A DNA stretch of 28,274 nucleotides from JAAZBI01 sp964461005 (GCA_964461005.1 CAYWQQ010000007.1:1-28274), one strand, 5' to 3'; shown: positions 7,267 through 15,728, counted from the stretch's first letter. Numbers and translations are program-made. The notes: generated by a model not told the origin, from the sequence alone.

Positions 7267-7731
7267 TTATAACTTATTGACACTGACCATAGCTGGTCTA
7301 ATTAATTTATCTTCTAACATATATCCCTTTTGTAAAACTTCAAGAACAATGTTATCAGCTTTATTTAAATCACAATTAGTCAAAACTGCATTGTGATATC
7401 TCGGATCAAATTCTTGATCTAAGGCTTCAATTTCTTTTAAATTCATTTCTTTTAAAACACCAAGAAATGAAGAATAAATCAATTTAAAACCCTCTAAAAA
7501 TTTTGATAATTCATCATCTAAATTTGTATCATCCATTTTTATAGCTCTTTCAAAATTATCAATCGTCGGTAATAATTGAGTTATTAAATCAACATTAGCT
7601 GTTTTAATCATTTTTCTTTTTTCTTCTTCTGTTCGACGAACATAATTTTGTGTCTCAGCTTGGATTCTTAATAACTTATCTTCTAATTCTTTTATTTTGT
7701 TTAATTCCTCTTCACACTTTTTCTTTGTCAT
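7267..7731 (-). CDS. grpE: Nucleotide exchange factor GrpE (154 aa)
   Basis: GrpE releases ADP from DnaK and acts as a thermosensor. The long N-terminal helix (about residues 3-60, with RIQAETQNYVRRTEEEKR) is followed by the four-helix dimerisation part (LLPTIDNFERAI) and the C-terminal beta-wing with DPRYHNAV...GYMLEDKLIRPAMVSVNK. At 154 residues it is on the short side because the disordered acidic N-terminal region found in many GrpE proteins is nearly absent. The start at 7731 has AAAGG upstream and lies 4 nt after the hrcA stop. Confidence 0.96.
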   Translation of the reverse strand: MTKKKCEEELNKIKELEDKLLRIQAETQNYVRRTEEEKRKMIKTANVDLITQLLPTIDNFERAIKMDDTNLDDELSKFLEGFKLIYSSFLGVLKEMNLKEIEALDQEFDPRYHNAVLTNCDLNKADNIVLEVLQKGYMLEDKLIRPAMVSVNKL

Positions 7732-7735
7732 ATTT

Positions 7736-8725
7736 TTACCTTTCTATATTCTGCTTTATATAATCTAACAAACTAATAACTCGATCATATTCCATTCTTT
7801 TAGGACCAATAATAGCGATTGTACCTTCTTCATTATTAATAAAATATTTTGTTTTGACAATCGTAATATCTTCATCAATATTTGAATCTTTACCAATATA
7901 GATATTAATACCATTCTCATCTTCTTCAATTTGGTTAATAAGTTCATTATCTTCTAATTTACTTACTATTTTTTTTATTTTAGAAACATTATCAAATTCT
8001 GGTTGATTTAAAATATTATTTCTACCAGACAAATGGATATCACCCTTTTTTGTAAAATCATTAAAAGCATTATAAAAAACATTATATATTTCTTCATGTT
8101 GCTTTATATATTTCCCAATGATGGGTTTGATTTCAAATTCTAGTTTTTCACTTATTTCATTAATAGGAGTTCCTACTAAAAGATTATTAATTAAATCTAC
8201 CATTTTTTTAATTTCTTCACCACTAATTTTGTCATTTAAACTAATATTCTTATGTTCAACATGACCTTGATCAGTAATTAATAATGCTACTAAATTATTT
8301 GAGTCAACTGGTATAGTTTCTACTTTTTTTAATTTGTTTAGAACACTATTTTTCCCTAAAACTACAGAAGTATAACTTGTTATTTCAGAAATAATTTCCA
8401 TACTCTTCAAAATTACATCACTAATTTGTAAAGATTGATTGTGAAAAATCGTTTGTAATTTCAATATATCTTCACCATTCATTTTTTTAGGTTCCATTAT
8501 ATTATCAACATAATAACGATAACCTTTTTCACTTGGAATTCTTCCTGAAGAAGTATGCGTTTTTTCTAATAATAATTTTTCTTCTAATACTACCATTTCA
8601 TTTCTGATCGTTGCACTAGAAAGATTCAAAGAATCACAAATGGCCTTAGAACCAACAGGACGAGCTGTTTTAATATATTCCTCAACTATTACCTTAAAGA
8701 TCTTTTCTTGCCTTGTATTTAGCAT
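7736..8725 (-). CDS. hrcA: Heat-inducible transcription repressor HrcA (329 aa)
   Basis: HrcA binds CIRCE operators and represses class I heat-shock genes; its folding depends on GroEL, which links repression to chaperone load. The N-terminal winged helix (LNTRQEKIFKVIVEEYI, ARPVGSKAICDSLNLSSATIRNEM) is textbook, followed by the SSGRIPSEKGYRYYVD motif, a GAF-like domain and the usual C-terminal IIGPKRMEYDRVISLLDYI. Length is close to family norm (about 340). The start at 8725 has a strong AAAGGAGG. It is the first gene of the operon directly downstream of the CIRCE-overlapped promoter, so it is autoregulated. Confidence 0.97.
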   Translation of the reverse strand: MLNTRQEKIFKVIVEEYIKTARPVGSKAICDSLNLSSATIRNEMVVLEEKLLLEKTHTSSGRIPSEKGYRYYVDNIMEPKKMNGEDILKLQTIFHNQSLQISDVILKSMEIISEITSYTSVVLGKNSVLNKLKKVETIPVDSNNLVALLITDQGHVEHKNISLNDKISGEEIKKMVDLINNLLVGTPINEISEKLEFEIKPIIGKYIKQHEEIYNVFYNAFNDFTKKGDIHLSGRNNILNQPEFDNVSKIKKIVSKLEDNELINQIEEDENGINIYIGKDSNIDEDITIVKTKYFINNEEGTIAIIGPKRMEYDRVISLLDYIKQNIER

Positions 8726-8754
8726 TTCTGACCTCCTTTAAATGATGTACTTCC

Positions 8755-8783
8755 ATTATAATAAATTGTTTTAGCACTGTCAA
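8755..8783 (-). promoter_or_regulatory. Consensus sigma-A promoter of the hrcA-grpE-dnaK-dnaJ operon
   Basis: Minus strand perfect TTGACA (8783-8778), 17-nt spacer, perfect TATAAT (8760-8755). The -35 and upstream part of the spacer overlap the CIRCE element. Confidence 0.9.
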
Positions 8784-8797
8784 TACAAAAGTGCTAA
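8771..8797. promoter_or_regulatory. CIRCE operator (HrcA binding site)
   Basis: The inverted repeat TTAGCACT-N11-AGTGCTAA matches the CIRCE consensus TTAGCACTC-N9-GAGTGCTAA except for the innermost base of each arm. It covers the -35 hexamer of the hrcA promoter, the expected position for repression. Confidence 0.93.
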
Positions 8798-8806
8798 AAA
8801 GTTGTT

Positions 8807-8843
8807 AAAAAAATATTTTATTTTGTTTCAAATAAAATATTTT
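8807..8843 (-). terminator. Terminator of the pilC-pilD-pilin operon, built into the pilin 3' end
   Basis: Minus-strand hairpin with 14-bp arms (8843-8830 with 8823-8810, 6-nt loop) followed by a T-run (8813-8807). The pilin TAA stop (8818-8820) lies in the 3' arm and the last pilin codons form the 5' arm. It ends just upstream of the CIRCE element. Confidence 0.8.
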
Positions 8844-9195
8844 CAGTTATTACTAATTCTCCAGCACTTAATGTAAATCTAATATAACTTTTTTCTTCAT
8901 CAATCTTTTGCTTTACATTTCTTGGATCATTTAAATCATCTGCAGATAAATAATTTTCTGTTAACAAAGTATTTACATAAACATCATAGTGATTACTATC
9001 GGTGATAGTTTTATCTAATGCTTCATCAATCAAATATTTTTCGGCTTGTCTTTTTATTTTAGCGATAGATAATTCATATGTTTTATCTTGTGTATTACTT
9101 AAAACACCAGTAATACTTGGAATTGCTATTACAGCTATAATACTTAATAACGCTATGACTGCTAAAACTTCAACTAGAGTAAATCCTTTTTTCAT
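8818..9195 (-). CDS. Type IV pilin-like (ComGC/pseudopilin) protein, 125 aa
   Basis: The start of the protein is a class III prepilin leader: MKKG|FTLVEVLAVIALLSII, with cleavage expected after G4, F5 becoming the methylated N-terminal residue and E9 the conserved Glu at mature position 5. The hydrophobic helix spans roughly residues 7-30. The C-terminal domain is short, polar and lacks paired cysteines. This fits the ComGC major pseudopilin of Gram-positive competence systems, or a minimal type IV pilin. The start overlaps nothing: GGAGG formed by the last two Gly codons of pilD lies just upstream, so the two are translationally coupled. It is the last gene of the operon, downstream of prepilin peptidase and platform protein genes. 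Confidence 0.9.
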   Translation of the reverse strand: MKKGFTLVEVLAVIALLSIIAVIAIPSITGVLSNTQDKTYELSIAKIKRQAEKYLIDEALDKTITDSNHYDVYVNTLLTENYLSADDLNDPRNVKQKIDEEKSYIRFTLSAGELVITENILFETK

Positions 9196-9196
9196 T

Positions 9197-9964
9197 TTAT
9201 CCTCCTATCATTACTAACCAAGTAATTATTTTTTCAAAATCTATTTTTGTAAAATATAAAATCAAGGCTGCTAAAGATAAAAAAGGTCCAAAAGGAATAA
9301 TTCTTTGCTTTTTGATAAACAAGAATAATAGCGCTATAGGTAATGCTAAAAAAGCTGCGAATCCAATAATAATTAATGCCGTTTTATATCCTAAAAGAAC
9401 TCCAAAAATCGGCATTAATTTTATATCTCCGCCACCCATTGATTCTTTTTTAAAACAATGATCTCCAAATAATTTTATTAAGAACATTAATATAAAAGGA
9501 ACAATTAAATCTAAAGCTAAAATTAACCAATTATATCCCATAATTAAACGAATAATCACTAAGAACACTAAAGCTATACCAATAACTTCATCTAAGACTA
9601 TCATTTCTTTTATATCTGTAACAAAAACAATTACTACTAAAGAAACAAAAATTAATGATATTAACATTTCTAAATTTAATCCAAAAATTAAATATGAAAT
9701 TAAAAACAATAAACCTGTTGAGAATTCAACTAAAGGATAAACAATACTGATTTTAGAACCACAATTCTTACATTTTCCTTTTTGAAATAAATAAGAAAAA
9801 ATCGGAATCAGCTCTAAAGCTGATAGTTGTTTATTACATTTTGGGCAATGAGATCCTGGTTTGATTAAAGATTTATTTAAAGGCAAGCGATAACAAACCA
9901 CGTTATAAAAAGATCCTAAAACAATTCCAAAGACAAATATGCTTATTCCATATAAATATTCCAT
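9197..9964 (-). CDS. Prepilin peptidase / N-methyltransferase (PilD/ComC family), 255 aa
   Basis: Membrane aspartyl protease that cleaves prepilin leaders and N-methylates the new terminus. The N-terminal cytoplasmic domain has the GSFYNVVCYRLP motif (17-28) and a zinc site C40-x2-C43 and C65-x2-C68. The peptidase domain has catalytic D117 (TDIKEMIVLDE) and D180 in the GGGDIK motif. About seven to eight hydrophobic segments are visible. Length matches the family. It sits between the platform protein gene and its presumed substrate (the pilin). Ribosome binding site GGAGG directly after the pilC stop. Confidence 0.95.
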   Translation of the reverse strand: MEYLYGISIFVFGIVLGSFYNVVCYRLPLNKSLIKPGSHCPKCNKQLSALELIPIFSYLFQKGKCKNCGSKISIVYPLVEFSTGLLFLISYLIFGLNLEMLISLIFVSLVVIVFVTDIKEMIVLDEVIGIALVFLVIIRLIMGYNWLILALDLIVPFILMFLIKLFGDHCFKKESMGGGDIKLMPIFGVLLGYKTALIIIGFAAFLALPIALLFLFIKKQRIIPFGPFLSLAALILYFTKIDFEKIITWLVMIGG

Positions 9965-9972
9965 TTTTCCTC

Positions 9973-12138
9973 CTAAACACCCATTTGACTATAAATACTA
10001 AACATTGGTAAAACAACTGATAATAATATTACTCCTACTACTGCTGCTAAGAAGATAATCAATGCCGGTTCAATAAAAGCTTTAATTTGATTAACTGCAT
10101 TACTATGTTCATCTTGATAATAATTAGCTACACGTTCCATCATTGGACCAGGTTGTCCTGTTTTTTCTCCAGTAACCAACATTTCATAAGCAACTATTGG
10201 GAATGCCCAATTATTTTTAAAAGATGCTGAAACTGGTTCTCCACGAGCCACATTGGTAATAGCATCAAAAATTAACATTTTATATATTTCATTGCTAGTT
10301 ATTTTACTTAATATTTCCATACTGTTTGTTATAAAAACATTGTGATTCCATAATGAAGCAAAAGTTTTAGAAAACATTGTTACTTCGTTATATATCATTA
10401 TATTACCTACAATTGGTAAATGCATTAATAACCATTGAATTAATAAACGAAAAAACTTAATATATTTATACATTACCATAAATAGTATAATTAAAACAAA
10501 AACACCTAAAATCAACCAAATCAAATTAGCTTGTAAAAAATGACTTACTTTAATAATTATTACTGTAATTGTCGGTAAAGTAGCATCTGCTTCATCATAC
10601 ATTTTTACAAACGATGGAATAACTGATGTCAATATAAAGACAACTACTCCTGTTGCAAAAACCATAATAACTGTTGGATATGTCATAGCTGATTTCATTT
10701 GTTTTTTTGTTTTTGAAATAGCATCATAATAATCTGCCATATCATCTAAAATTTCTGATAAGTTACCAGCTAATTCAGATGATTTAATCATATTTACCAA
10801 CAATTTAGGAAAGGCTTTGCCTTGTTTCTCCAATGATTCACTAAAACTAGAACCCATTGTTAAATCATAAACAATACCTTTATATATAGTTTTTATAGCT
10901 GTTGATTTAGTTTGTTTTTGCAAAATTTTAATAGATTCAACTAAAGGTAATCCAGATTTAATGTATGTAGATAATTGGGCTAAGAAAAATACAAGATCAC
11001 TAGTTTTAATTTTATGAGCAATTGTAATATTTAAACTTAAACCTCTAGCTTGCTTTATTTCATAAACATCATATTCTTCAGATAACAAAAAGGAATGCAC
11101 ATCTAATTTAGAATATGCTGCTAAATATCCTTTTTCTATTTTACCTTCTATATTACGCGCAACAAACTTATACATTAATTTCTTTTCACTTCTAATTGCA
11201 TCTTCAGCATCGAAATCGATTAATAGAGTTTGTCTTTTCATTTCTCGACGATTATGAATATCTTTTATAAAGCTCAAATTATTAAACCAATCCACAACTG
11301 CTTTCTTTATTTTTGCAGGAATACTAATTGTATATAAGAAAGCTGTCTTTATTTTGTTTTTGATTGAAACAATAGTATTTCTAAATATTCTAACAAAATT
11401 CTTATATAAATATACAAATGGGAAAATTAAAATGGTATATAAACCAATGCCTAAAAACTTAAATATACTTAAGATAAATTTAGGAATAGAAATTAAGAAC
11501 AATCCTATTTCTTTGAAAAATCTAAATAGAATAGTAACAAATATAAATTTCAAAACTATCATCAAATATTTTAATACAAAATCAAAAAATCTACCAAATT
11601 GTTTTACAATAAAACGTATAAATTTAAATAAATAACTAAAAATTAATCCTATGACTTTAAATATATATTTAAAAATTAATCCTATAAATTTAAAAATATA
11701 TATAAATAAACACTTTATACCAATAAAGATCCCTAAAAATAAATATTTAATACCAGAAAATATTCCTACAAATAAAAATTTAATTTTTAATATAAGTTGC
11801 ATAAATAAGTATTTAACACCTGAAAACAAACCAATAAATGATTTTTCAATAAAAAACATTGCTTTCTTGATACCAGAAAATATACCAATGAATAGTTTCT
11901 TGATACCAGAAAACACAGAAAAACCTAATTTTTTAATTAAGTTATTTGTTGATTTAAAAAATTTACTTATACCATTGATTAGTGCTCGGCCTATTTTGAT
12001 TAATGACTTTAGAATGGTTTTAAATAAAAAGGCAAAGAAAAAGAAGATTTTATTGAATATAAAAAATATACCACACAAAACCTCTTTTACCCCTAATATT
12101 AACCACTTAAAAGGCAATAACAAATTTAATAAATTCAT
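9973..12138 (-). CDS. PilC/GspF/ComGB-type inner-membrane platform protein with ~300-residue N-terminal amphipathic repeat extension (721 aa)
   Basis: Residues about 316-721 are a complete type IV pilus platform protein: two GspF domains, with KTSDLVFFLAQLSTYIKSGLPL at 378 onward (split motif), the SGTSF-like GSSFSESLEKQG, a long TM helix (VIMVFATGVVVFILTSVIPSF) and a C-terminal TM (LIIFLAAVVGVILLSVVLP). That part alone equals normal family length (about 350-405). Residues 1-300 are an extra region, almost only Ile/Leu/Phe with Lys at regular spacing and recurrent GIFSGIKxLF units at 11-, 18- and 22-residue steps (for example around 77-87, 88-98, 106-116, 128-138, 139-149). DNA copies of the unit are also repeated at 33, 54 and 66 bp spacing. 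The start at 12138 is fixed by AGGAGG. It is the first gene of the operon; no pilus ATPase gene precedes it. Confidence 0.9.
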   Translation of the reverse strand: MNLLNLLLPFKWLILGVKEVLCGIFFIFNKIFFFFAFLFKTILKSLIKIGRALINGISKFFKSTNNLIKKLGFSVFSGIKKLFIGIFSGIKKAMFFIEKSFIGLFSGVKYLFMQLILKIKFLFVGIFSGIKYLFLGIFIGIKCLFIYIFKFIGLIFKYIFKVIGLIFSYLFKFIRFIVKQFGRFFDFVLKYLMIVLKFIFVTILFRFFKEIGLFLISIPKFILSIFKFLGIGLYTILIFPFVYLYKNFVRIFRNTIVSIKNKIKTAFLYTISIPAKIKKAVVDWFNNLSFIKDIHNRREMKRQTLLIDFDAEDAIRSEKKLMYKFVARNIEGKIEKGYLAAYSKLDVHSFLLSEEYDVYEIKQARGLSLNITIAHKIKTSDLVFFLAQLSTYIKSGLPLVESIKILQKQTKSTAIKTIYKGIVYDLTMGSSFSESLEKQGKAFPKLLVNMIKSSELAGNLSEILDDMADYYDAISKTKKQMKSAMTYPTVIMVFATGVVVFILTSVIPSFVKMYDEADATLPTITVIIIKVSHFLQANLIWLILGVFVLIILFMVMYKYIKFFRLLIQWLLMHLPIVGNIMIYNEVTMFSKTFASLWNHNVFITNSMEILSKITSNEIYKMLIFDAITNVARGEPVSASFKNNWAFPIVAYEMLVTGEKTGQPGPMMERVANYYQDEHSNAVNQIKAFIEPALIIFLAAVVGVILLSVVLPMFSIYSQMGV
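11748..11935 (-). repeat. In-frame degenerate repeats coding the PilC extension
   Basis: The core taccagaaaa (plus strand) or a close variant recurs at 11751, 11817, 11871 and 11904, i.e. steps of 66, 54 and 33 bp. All steps are multiples of three and correspond to the 22-, 18- and 11-residue protein periods. Confidence 0.7.
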
Positions 12139-12178
12139 TATCTGGCACCTCCTAAGACGAGTTTCCTATCATGGTTTA

Positions 12179-12184
12179 ATTATA
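12179..12184 (-). promoter_or_regulatory. Extended -10 promoter for the pilC operon
   Basis: Minus-strand TGT-TATAAT (hexamer 12184-12179). The -35 region is inside the T-run of the trmK terminator and is poor, so promoter recognition probably depends on the extended -10. Confidence 0.55.
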
Positions 12185-12189
12185 ACATA

Positions 12190-12233
12190 AAAAAAATAAA
12201 AAAAGAAACATATATTACTTTATTTCTTTTTTT
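12190..12233 (-). terminator. trmK terminator
   Basis: Minus strand: 11-bp stem AAAAAAAGAAA with TTTCTTTTTTT (12233-12223 and 12208-12198), 14-nt loop, long T-run. The trmK stop (12215-12217) lies in the loop. Confidence 0.7.
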
Positions 12234-12871
12234 ATATTGTATATTTCTCTGGCTAATTTATATCTTGTTAAAAAATGTTTTTTAGGTATATTGTCTTTAA
12301 TAATTAATTGTTGATTTAGTATGTATTTATAATAATCTTTATATGTTTTAGATTTTTCTTTTCTAAGAATTGGGCCAAAATAGTAATCTTTTCTCTTATA
12401 CTTGGTTTTACCTTTTCTAAAATCAATAATTGCATAGTAATGTCCATCTTTAATAATTTTTTCATTATATACATAATATCCTAAATTACATATTTTTTTT
12501 CTTAACAAATAGTAATCATTATTAGATTGAATTATTAGCTTTGATAATTGTTTCCTTTTAGGATTGTCTAATATTTTTAAAATAGTTTGACAACCCATAC
12601 CTGCAATTATTGCAGTGTTAATTTTTTGATTAGAAATAGTTTCTAAACCATTACCTTGCTTTAAATTAATACTATTTATTCTGTATTTTTCAATATTTTG
12701 TTGAGCTTGTTTTACTGCTCCTGCTCTTAAATCAGAAGCAGATACTTGCTGCTGGTATTTTTGTACCAAATAAATACTTAATAAAGCATGATCACATCCA
12801 ACATCGATTACATTATCTTCTTTAGAAATCAAATCAGCTATAGTTTGCAAACGGAGAGATAAATTAATCAC
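12215..12871 (-). CDS. trmK: tRNA (adenine-22 N1)-methyltransferase TrmK (218 aa)
   Basis: Class I Rossmann SAM methyltransferase that makes m1A22 in Gram-positive tRNAs. Motifs: LSLRLQTIADLI at the start, SAM-binding DVGCDHALLSIYL (22-34), ASDLRAGAV (motif II), AIIAGMGCQTIL (motif IV region) and a C-terminal helical tail typical of the YqfN/TrmK family. The start is a GTG at 12871, overlapping the rpoD end by 8 nt, with AAAGGA about 9 nt upstream. The rpoD-trmK neighbourhood is conserved in Bacilli (sigA-yqfN in Bacillus), supporting the assignment. It is the last gene of the dnaG-rpoD-trmK unit. Confidence 0.92.
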   Translation of the reverse strand: MINLSLRLQTIADLISKEDNVIDVGCDHALLSIYLVQKYQQQVSASDLRAGAVKQAQQNIEKYRINSINLKQGNGLETISNQKINTAIIAGMGCQTILKILDNPKRKQLSKLIIQSNNDYYLLRKKICNLGYYVYNEKIIKDGHYYAIIDFRKGKTKYKRKDYYFGPILRKEKSKTYKDYYKYILNQQLIIKDNIPKKHFLTRYKLAREIYNIKKEIK

Positions 12872-13946
12872 TTAAGTATTCCTTTAATTTTTTTGAACGA
12901 GATGGATGTCTTAATTTTCTCAAAGCTTTAGCTTCAATTTGACGAATTCTTTCTCTTGTAACATTAAATATATTACCTACTTCTTCTAAAGTACGACAAG
13001 TTCCATCAACTAATCCAAATCTTAATTTTAATACTTCTGCTTCTCTCTCAGTTAGTGTTTGTAAAACCAAAGAGATATCATCTTTTAAAACTTCATTTAT
13101 AGCGTAATCTTCTGGACTCATATTACTTTCATCTGGAACAAAATCTCCTAAATGTGAATCTTCTTCTTCGCCAATTGGTGTTTCTAAAGAAAGAGGATCT
13201 TGAGAAATTTTGAATATCTCTCTTATTTTTTCGATTGGTAGTTCCATTTTTTCCGCCAACTCTTCTTCTGTAGGTTCACGATCTAATTCCAAAGTCATTT
13301 GTCTTTGAATTCTTTTTAATTTATTAATTGTTTCTACCATATGTACAGGAACTCTAATGGTCTTAGCTTGATCTGCAATAGCTCTTGTTATTGCTTGTCT
13401 AATCCACCACGTTGCATATGTTGAAAATTTAAAACCTTTAGAAGGATCAAATTTATCTACGGCTTTCATTAAACCAATATTTCCTTCTTGAATTAAATCT
13501 AAGAATGATAAATTACGTCCTACATAACGTTTAGCAATACTAACAACTAAACGTAAATTTGCTTCGGCTAATAAGTTTTTGGCATGTATACTACCTTCTC
13601 CAGCTTCTTTTGACAAAACTAGTTCTTCTTCAAATGATAATAAATTTATTTTACCTATTTCTTTTAAATACATACGAACAGGATCATTAATACTAATGTT
13701 TTTAGGTAAAGATAAACTTTCTAATAAATCTATTTCGTTTTCTTCTTTTATTTTCCCTTCTGTATCTACCTCTTGTTCAACTACATCAATATTTTGTTCA
13801 TTAAAAACATTATATAATTCATCCAATGTATCTGCATCTAAATCTAATCCTTTTAATTCATCAGCCAAATCTACGAAAGTAATATATCCTTTTTTCTTAC
13901 CTAATTTAATTAAAGTCTTTTTTCTTTCTTCTAAAGTTTTAATCAT
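12864..13946 (-). CDS. rpoD: Primary sigma factor RpoD/SigA (360 aa)
   Basis: Housekeeping sigma subunit of RNA polymerase. A short region-1.1-like N-terminus (about 1-80) is followed by region 1.2 (DPVRMYLKEIGKI), region 2 (NLRLVVSIAKRYVGRNLSFLDLIQEGNIGLMKAV, split here as a long motif around residues 130-165, with FKFSTYATWWIRQAI), region 3 (ETINKLKRIQRQM) and region 4.2 (VTRERIRQIEAKALRKLRH). Length matches Bacillus SigA (about 370). It starts with ATG overlapping the dnaG stop by 8 nt and has GGAG upstream. The promoters seen across the window agree well with what this sigma factor would recognise. Confidence 0.98.
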   Translation of the reverse strand: MIKTLEERKKTLIKLGKKKGYITFVDLADELKGLDLDADTLDELYNVFNEQNIDVVEQEVDTEGKIKEENEIDLLESLSLPKNISINDPVRMYLKEIGKINLLSFEEELVLSKEAGEGSIHAKNLLAEANLRLVVSIAKRYVGRNLSFLDLIQEGNIGLMKAVDKFDPSKGFKFSTYATWWIRQAITRAIADQAKTIRVPVHMVETINKLKRIQRQMTLELDREPTEEELAEKMELPIEKIREIFKISQDPLSLETPIGEEEDSHLGDFVPDESNMSPEDYAINEVLKDDISLVLQTLTEREAEVLKLRFGLVDGTCRTLEEVGNIFNVTRERIRQIEAKALRKLRHPSRSKKLKEYLSD

Positions 13947-15675
13947 TTATGTTTACTCCTTTTTTTAAATCTAATATTTGATTTGCTATATTTATTTTTT
14001 CTTCATCAGTAATAGCTTCTTGATAAGCTTTTTCCAATTTTTTCTTTTCCATTATTTCTATAGGATAATCATTTAATAACTTAATATAATCATCTATTTC
14101 TTCTTTAATATAAGTTTCTGGTAAATCTAAACTATTAATTTTTCCTAAAGTTAAAACTAATTCATTTTTATCTTCCAAATAGGCAATTAAATCAGCTATA
14201 TCAATACTCTTATATTTATTATAAAAAGACACTATTTCACAAGCTAAATAACGATAATTAGCTGTTGGAATGAAAACACTTTGTTCATCAAAAGCTCTGA
14301 TTACTTCCACATATTTTAACATATAATATAATAAAGTTTCATATGCTTTTTGATATTTACTAATCATTACTTCTTTTTCTTTTTTAACAATAATAGGTCT
14401 ATTTTGTTTTTTAACTAAATCTTTAATTATGTCTTTTGAAACCTTGGTTTCTTCACTCAATTTATTAATAGTATAATCAGTAATAATATTATTATCAATT
14501 TTATTCAATTCATCAATAATCTTATTAATATATTCAGATATATCATTACTGTTTTCAAAATTATAATCTTTTTTTAAGACAATCATTTTATAATCTAAAA
14601 ATGATAAGGCATCTTTAATTTTTTCTTTTAATTTTCCCAAACCATTTTTTTGTAAATAATCATCAGGATCCAATTTATCTTCTAACATTATTATTTTAGG
14701 AACTAACCCTATTTTCATTAATTCTTCACTGCAATTTATAGTTGCTTTTTCACCAGCAGCATCTCCATCAAACATTAAATATACATTTGCAGAAAGTTTT
14801 TTAATTAATTTGGCTTGTTCTTTTGTTATTGCTGTCCCCATCGTTGCTACAACATTTTTAATACCAAATTTGGATAAAGCTATAACATCCATAAAACCTT
14901 CAACAATAATTAAACTACCTTCTTTTTGAACATATTCTTTAACTCGATGATAGTTATATAACATTAAACCTTTATGAAAAATTGGTGATTCTTTAGAATT
15001 TATATATTTTGAAGTATCTTCACCTTTATAGATACGTCCACTAAACCCCACAACTTTACCAAAAGTATCATATAAAGGAAAAATTATTCTATTATTAAAA
15101 ACATCGTGATAATCATTATCACCTTGATTACATATTCCTAATTCAATCAAATCTTTAGCTGCAAACTTGTTTTCAATTAAAAATTTATATACACCATTAC
15201 CAGCTAAAGATAAACCAATTCCAAAGTCTTTAATAATTTCGTCATTTATTTCTCTATCCTGTAAATATTTTTTAGCAATTATACCGTTTTTTGTTTGTAA
15301 ATTATTTTGATAAAATTTATTAGTCATATTTAAAATGTCATAATAATTATCATATTGAGAAACAGGTTTTTGATAATTATCTATTTTTAAATCAATATTT
15401 AATTTATCAGCAACTTTTTTGACGGCTTCTAAAAAAGAAACCTTTTCATAATCCATAATAAATGAAAAGACATTTCCTGTTGCACCACAAACAAAGCAAG
15501 TGTATATTTGTTTTTCTGGTGAAACTGACATGCTCGGATTATGGTCGTCATGAAAAGGACAAATACCGAAAAAGTTTTTGCCTTTTTGTACTAAAGGAAT
15601 ATATTCAGAAATAATATCAACAATATTTACACTATTTCTAATTTCAAGAATCTGTTCACTACTTATTCTATTCAT
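13939..15675 (-). CDS. dnaG: DNA primase DnaG (578 aa)
   Basis: Makes RNA primers at the replication fork together with the replicative helicase. The N-terminal CHC2 zinc-binding domain has C39, H42, C60 and C63 (GICPFHDDHNPSMSV...YTCFVCGATG). The catalytic core contains the TOPRIM motifs IIVEGFMDVIAL (E259) and MFDGDAAGEK (D303, D305). The C-terminal part (about 430-578) is a divergent helicase-interaction domain. Length is close to Bacillus DnaG (about 600). Ribosome binding site AGGAAG. It heads a macromolecular-synthesis-type unit dnaG-rpoD-trmK; rpsU, which precedes dnaG in many bacteria, is absent. No strong promoter is visible in the 80 nt upstream. Confidence 0.97.
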   Translation of the reverse strand: MNRISSEQILEIRNSVNIVDIISEYIPLVQKGKNFFGICPFHDDHNPSMSVSPEKQIYTCFVCGATGNVFSFIMDYEKVSFLEAVKKVADKLNIDLKIDNYQKPVSQYDNYYDILNMTNKFYQNNLQTKNGIIAKKYLQDREINDEIIKDFGIGLSLAGNGVYKFLIENKFAAKDLIELGICNQGDNDYHDVFNNRIIFPLYDTFGKVVGFSGRIYKGEDTSKYINSKESPIFHKGLMLYNYHRVKEYVQKEGSLIIVEGFMDVIALSKFGIKNVVATMGTAITKEQAKLIKKLSANVYLMFDGDAAGEKATINCSEELMKIGLVPKIIMLEDKLDPDDYLQKNGLGKLKEKIKDALSFLDYKMIVLKKDYNFENSNDISEYINKIIDELNKIDNNIITDYTINKLSEETKVSKDIIKDLVKKQNRPIIVKKEKEVMISKYQKAYETLLYYMLKYVEVIRAFDEQSVFIPTANYRYLACEIVSFYNKYKSIDIADLIAYLEDKNELVLTLGKINSLDLPETYIKEEIDDYIKLLNDYPIEIMEKKKLEKAYQEAITDEEKINIANQILDLKKGVNIND

Positions 15676-15728
15676 AAAAACACTTCCTAATTACTATATT
15701 CTATATTAAATTAACAAACTCCCCTAAA

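Noticed and set aside
8818..12138. Prophage or genomic island
   Set aside because: No integrase, transposase, att-like repeats or phage structural genes; composition is continuous with the housekeeping genes around it.
11354..12190. Two open frames on the plus strand opposite the PilC extension (11354-11635 and 11651-12190)
   Set aside because: They are antisense shadows of the low-complexity repeat region: no ribosome binding sites, Lys/Asn/Ile-only composition, and the minus-strand frame is a continuous part of the PilC protein.
13579..13968. 129-codon plus-strand frame opposite rpoD/dnaG
   Set aside because: Complement of highly conserved sigma factor sequence; Ser/Phe-rich shadow composition and no ribosome binding site.
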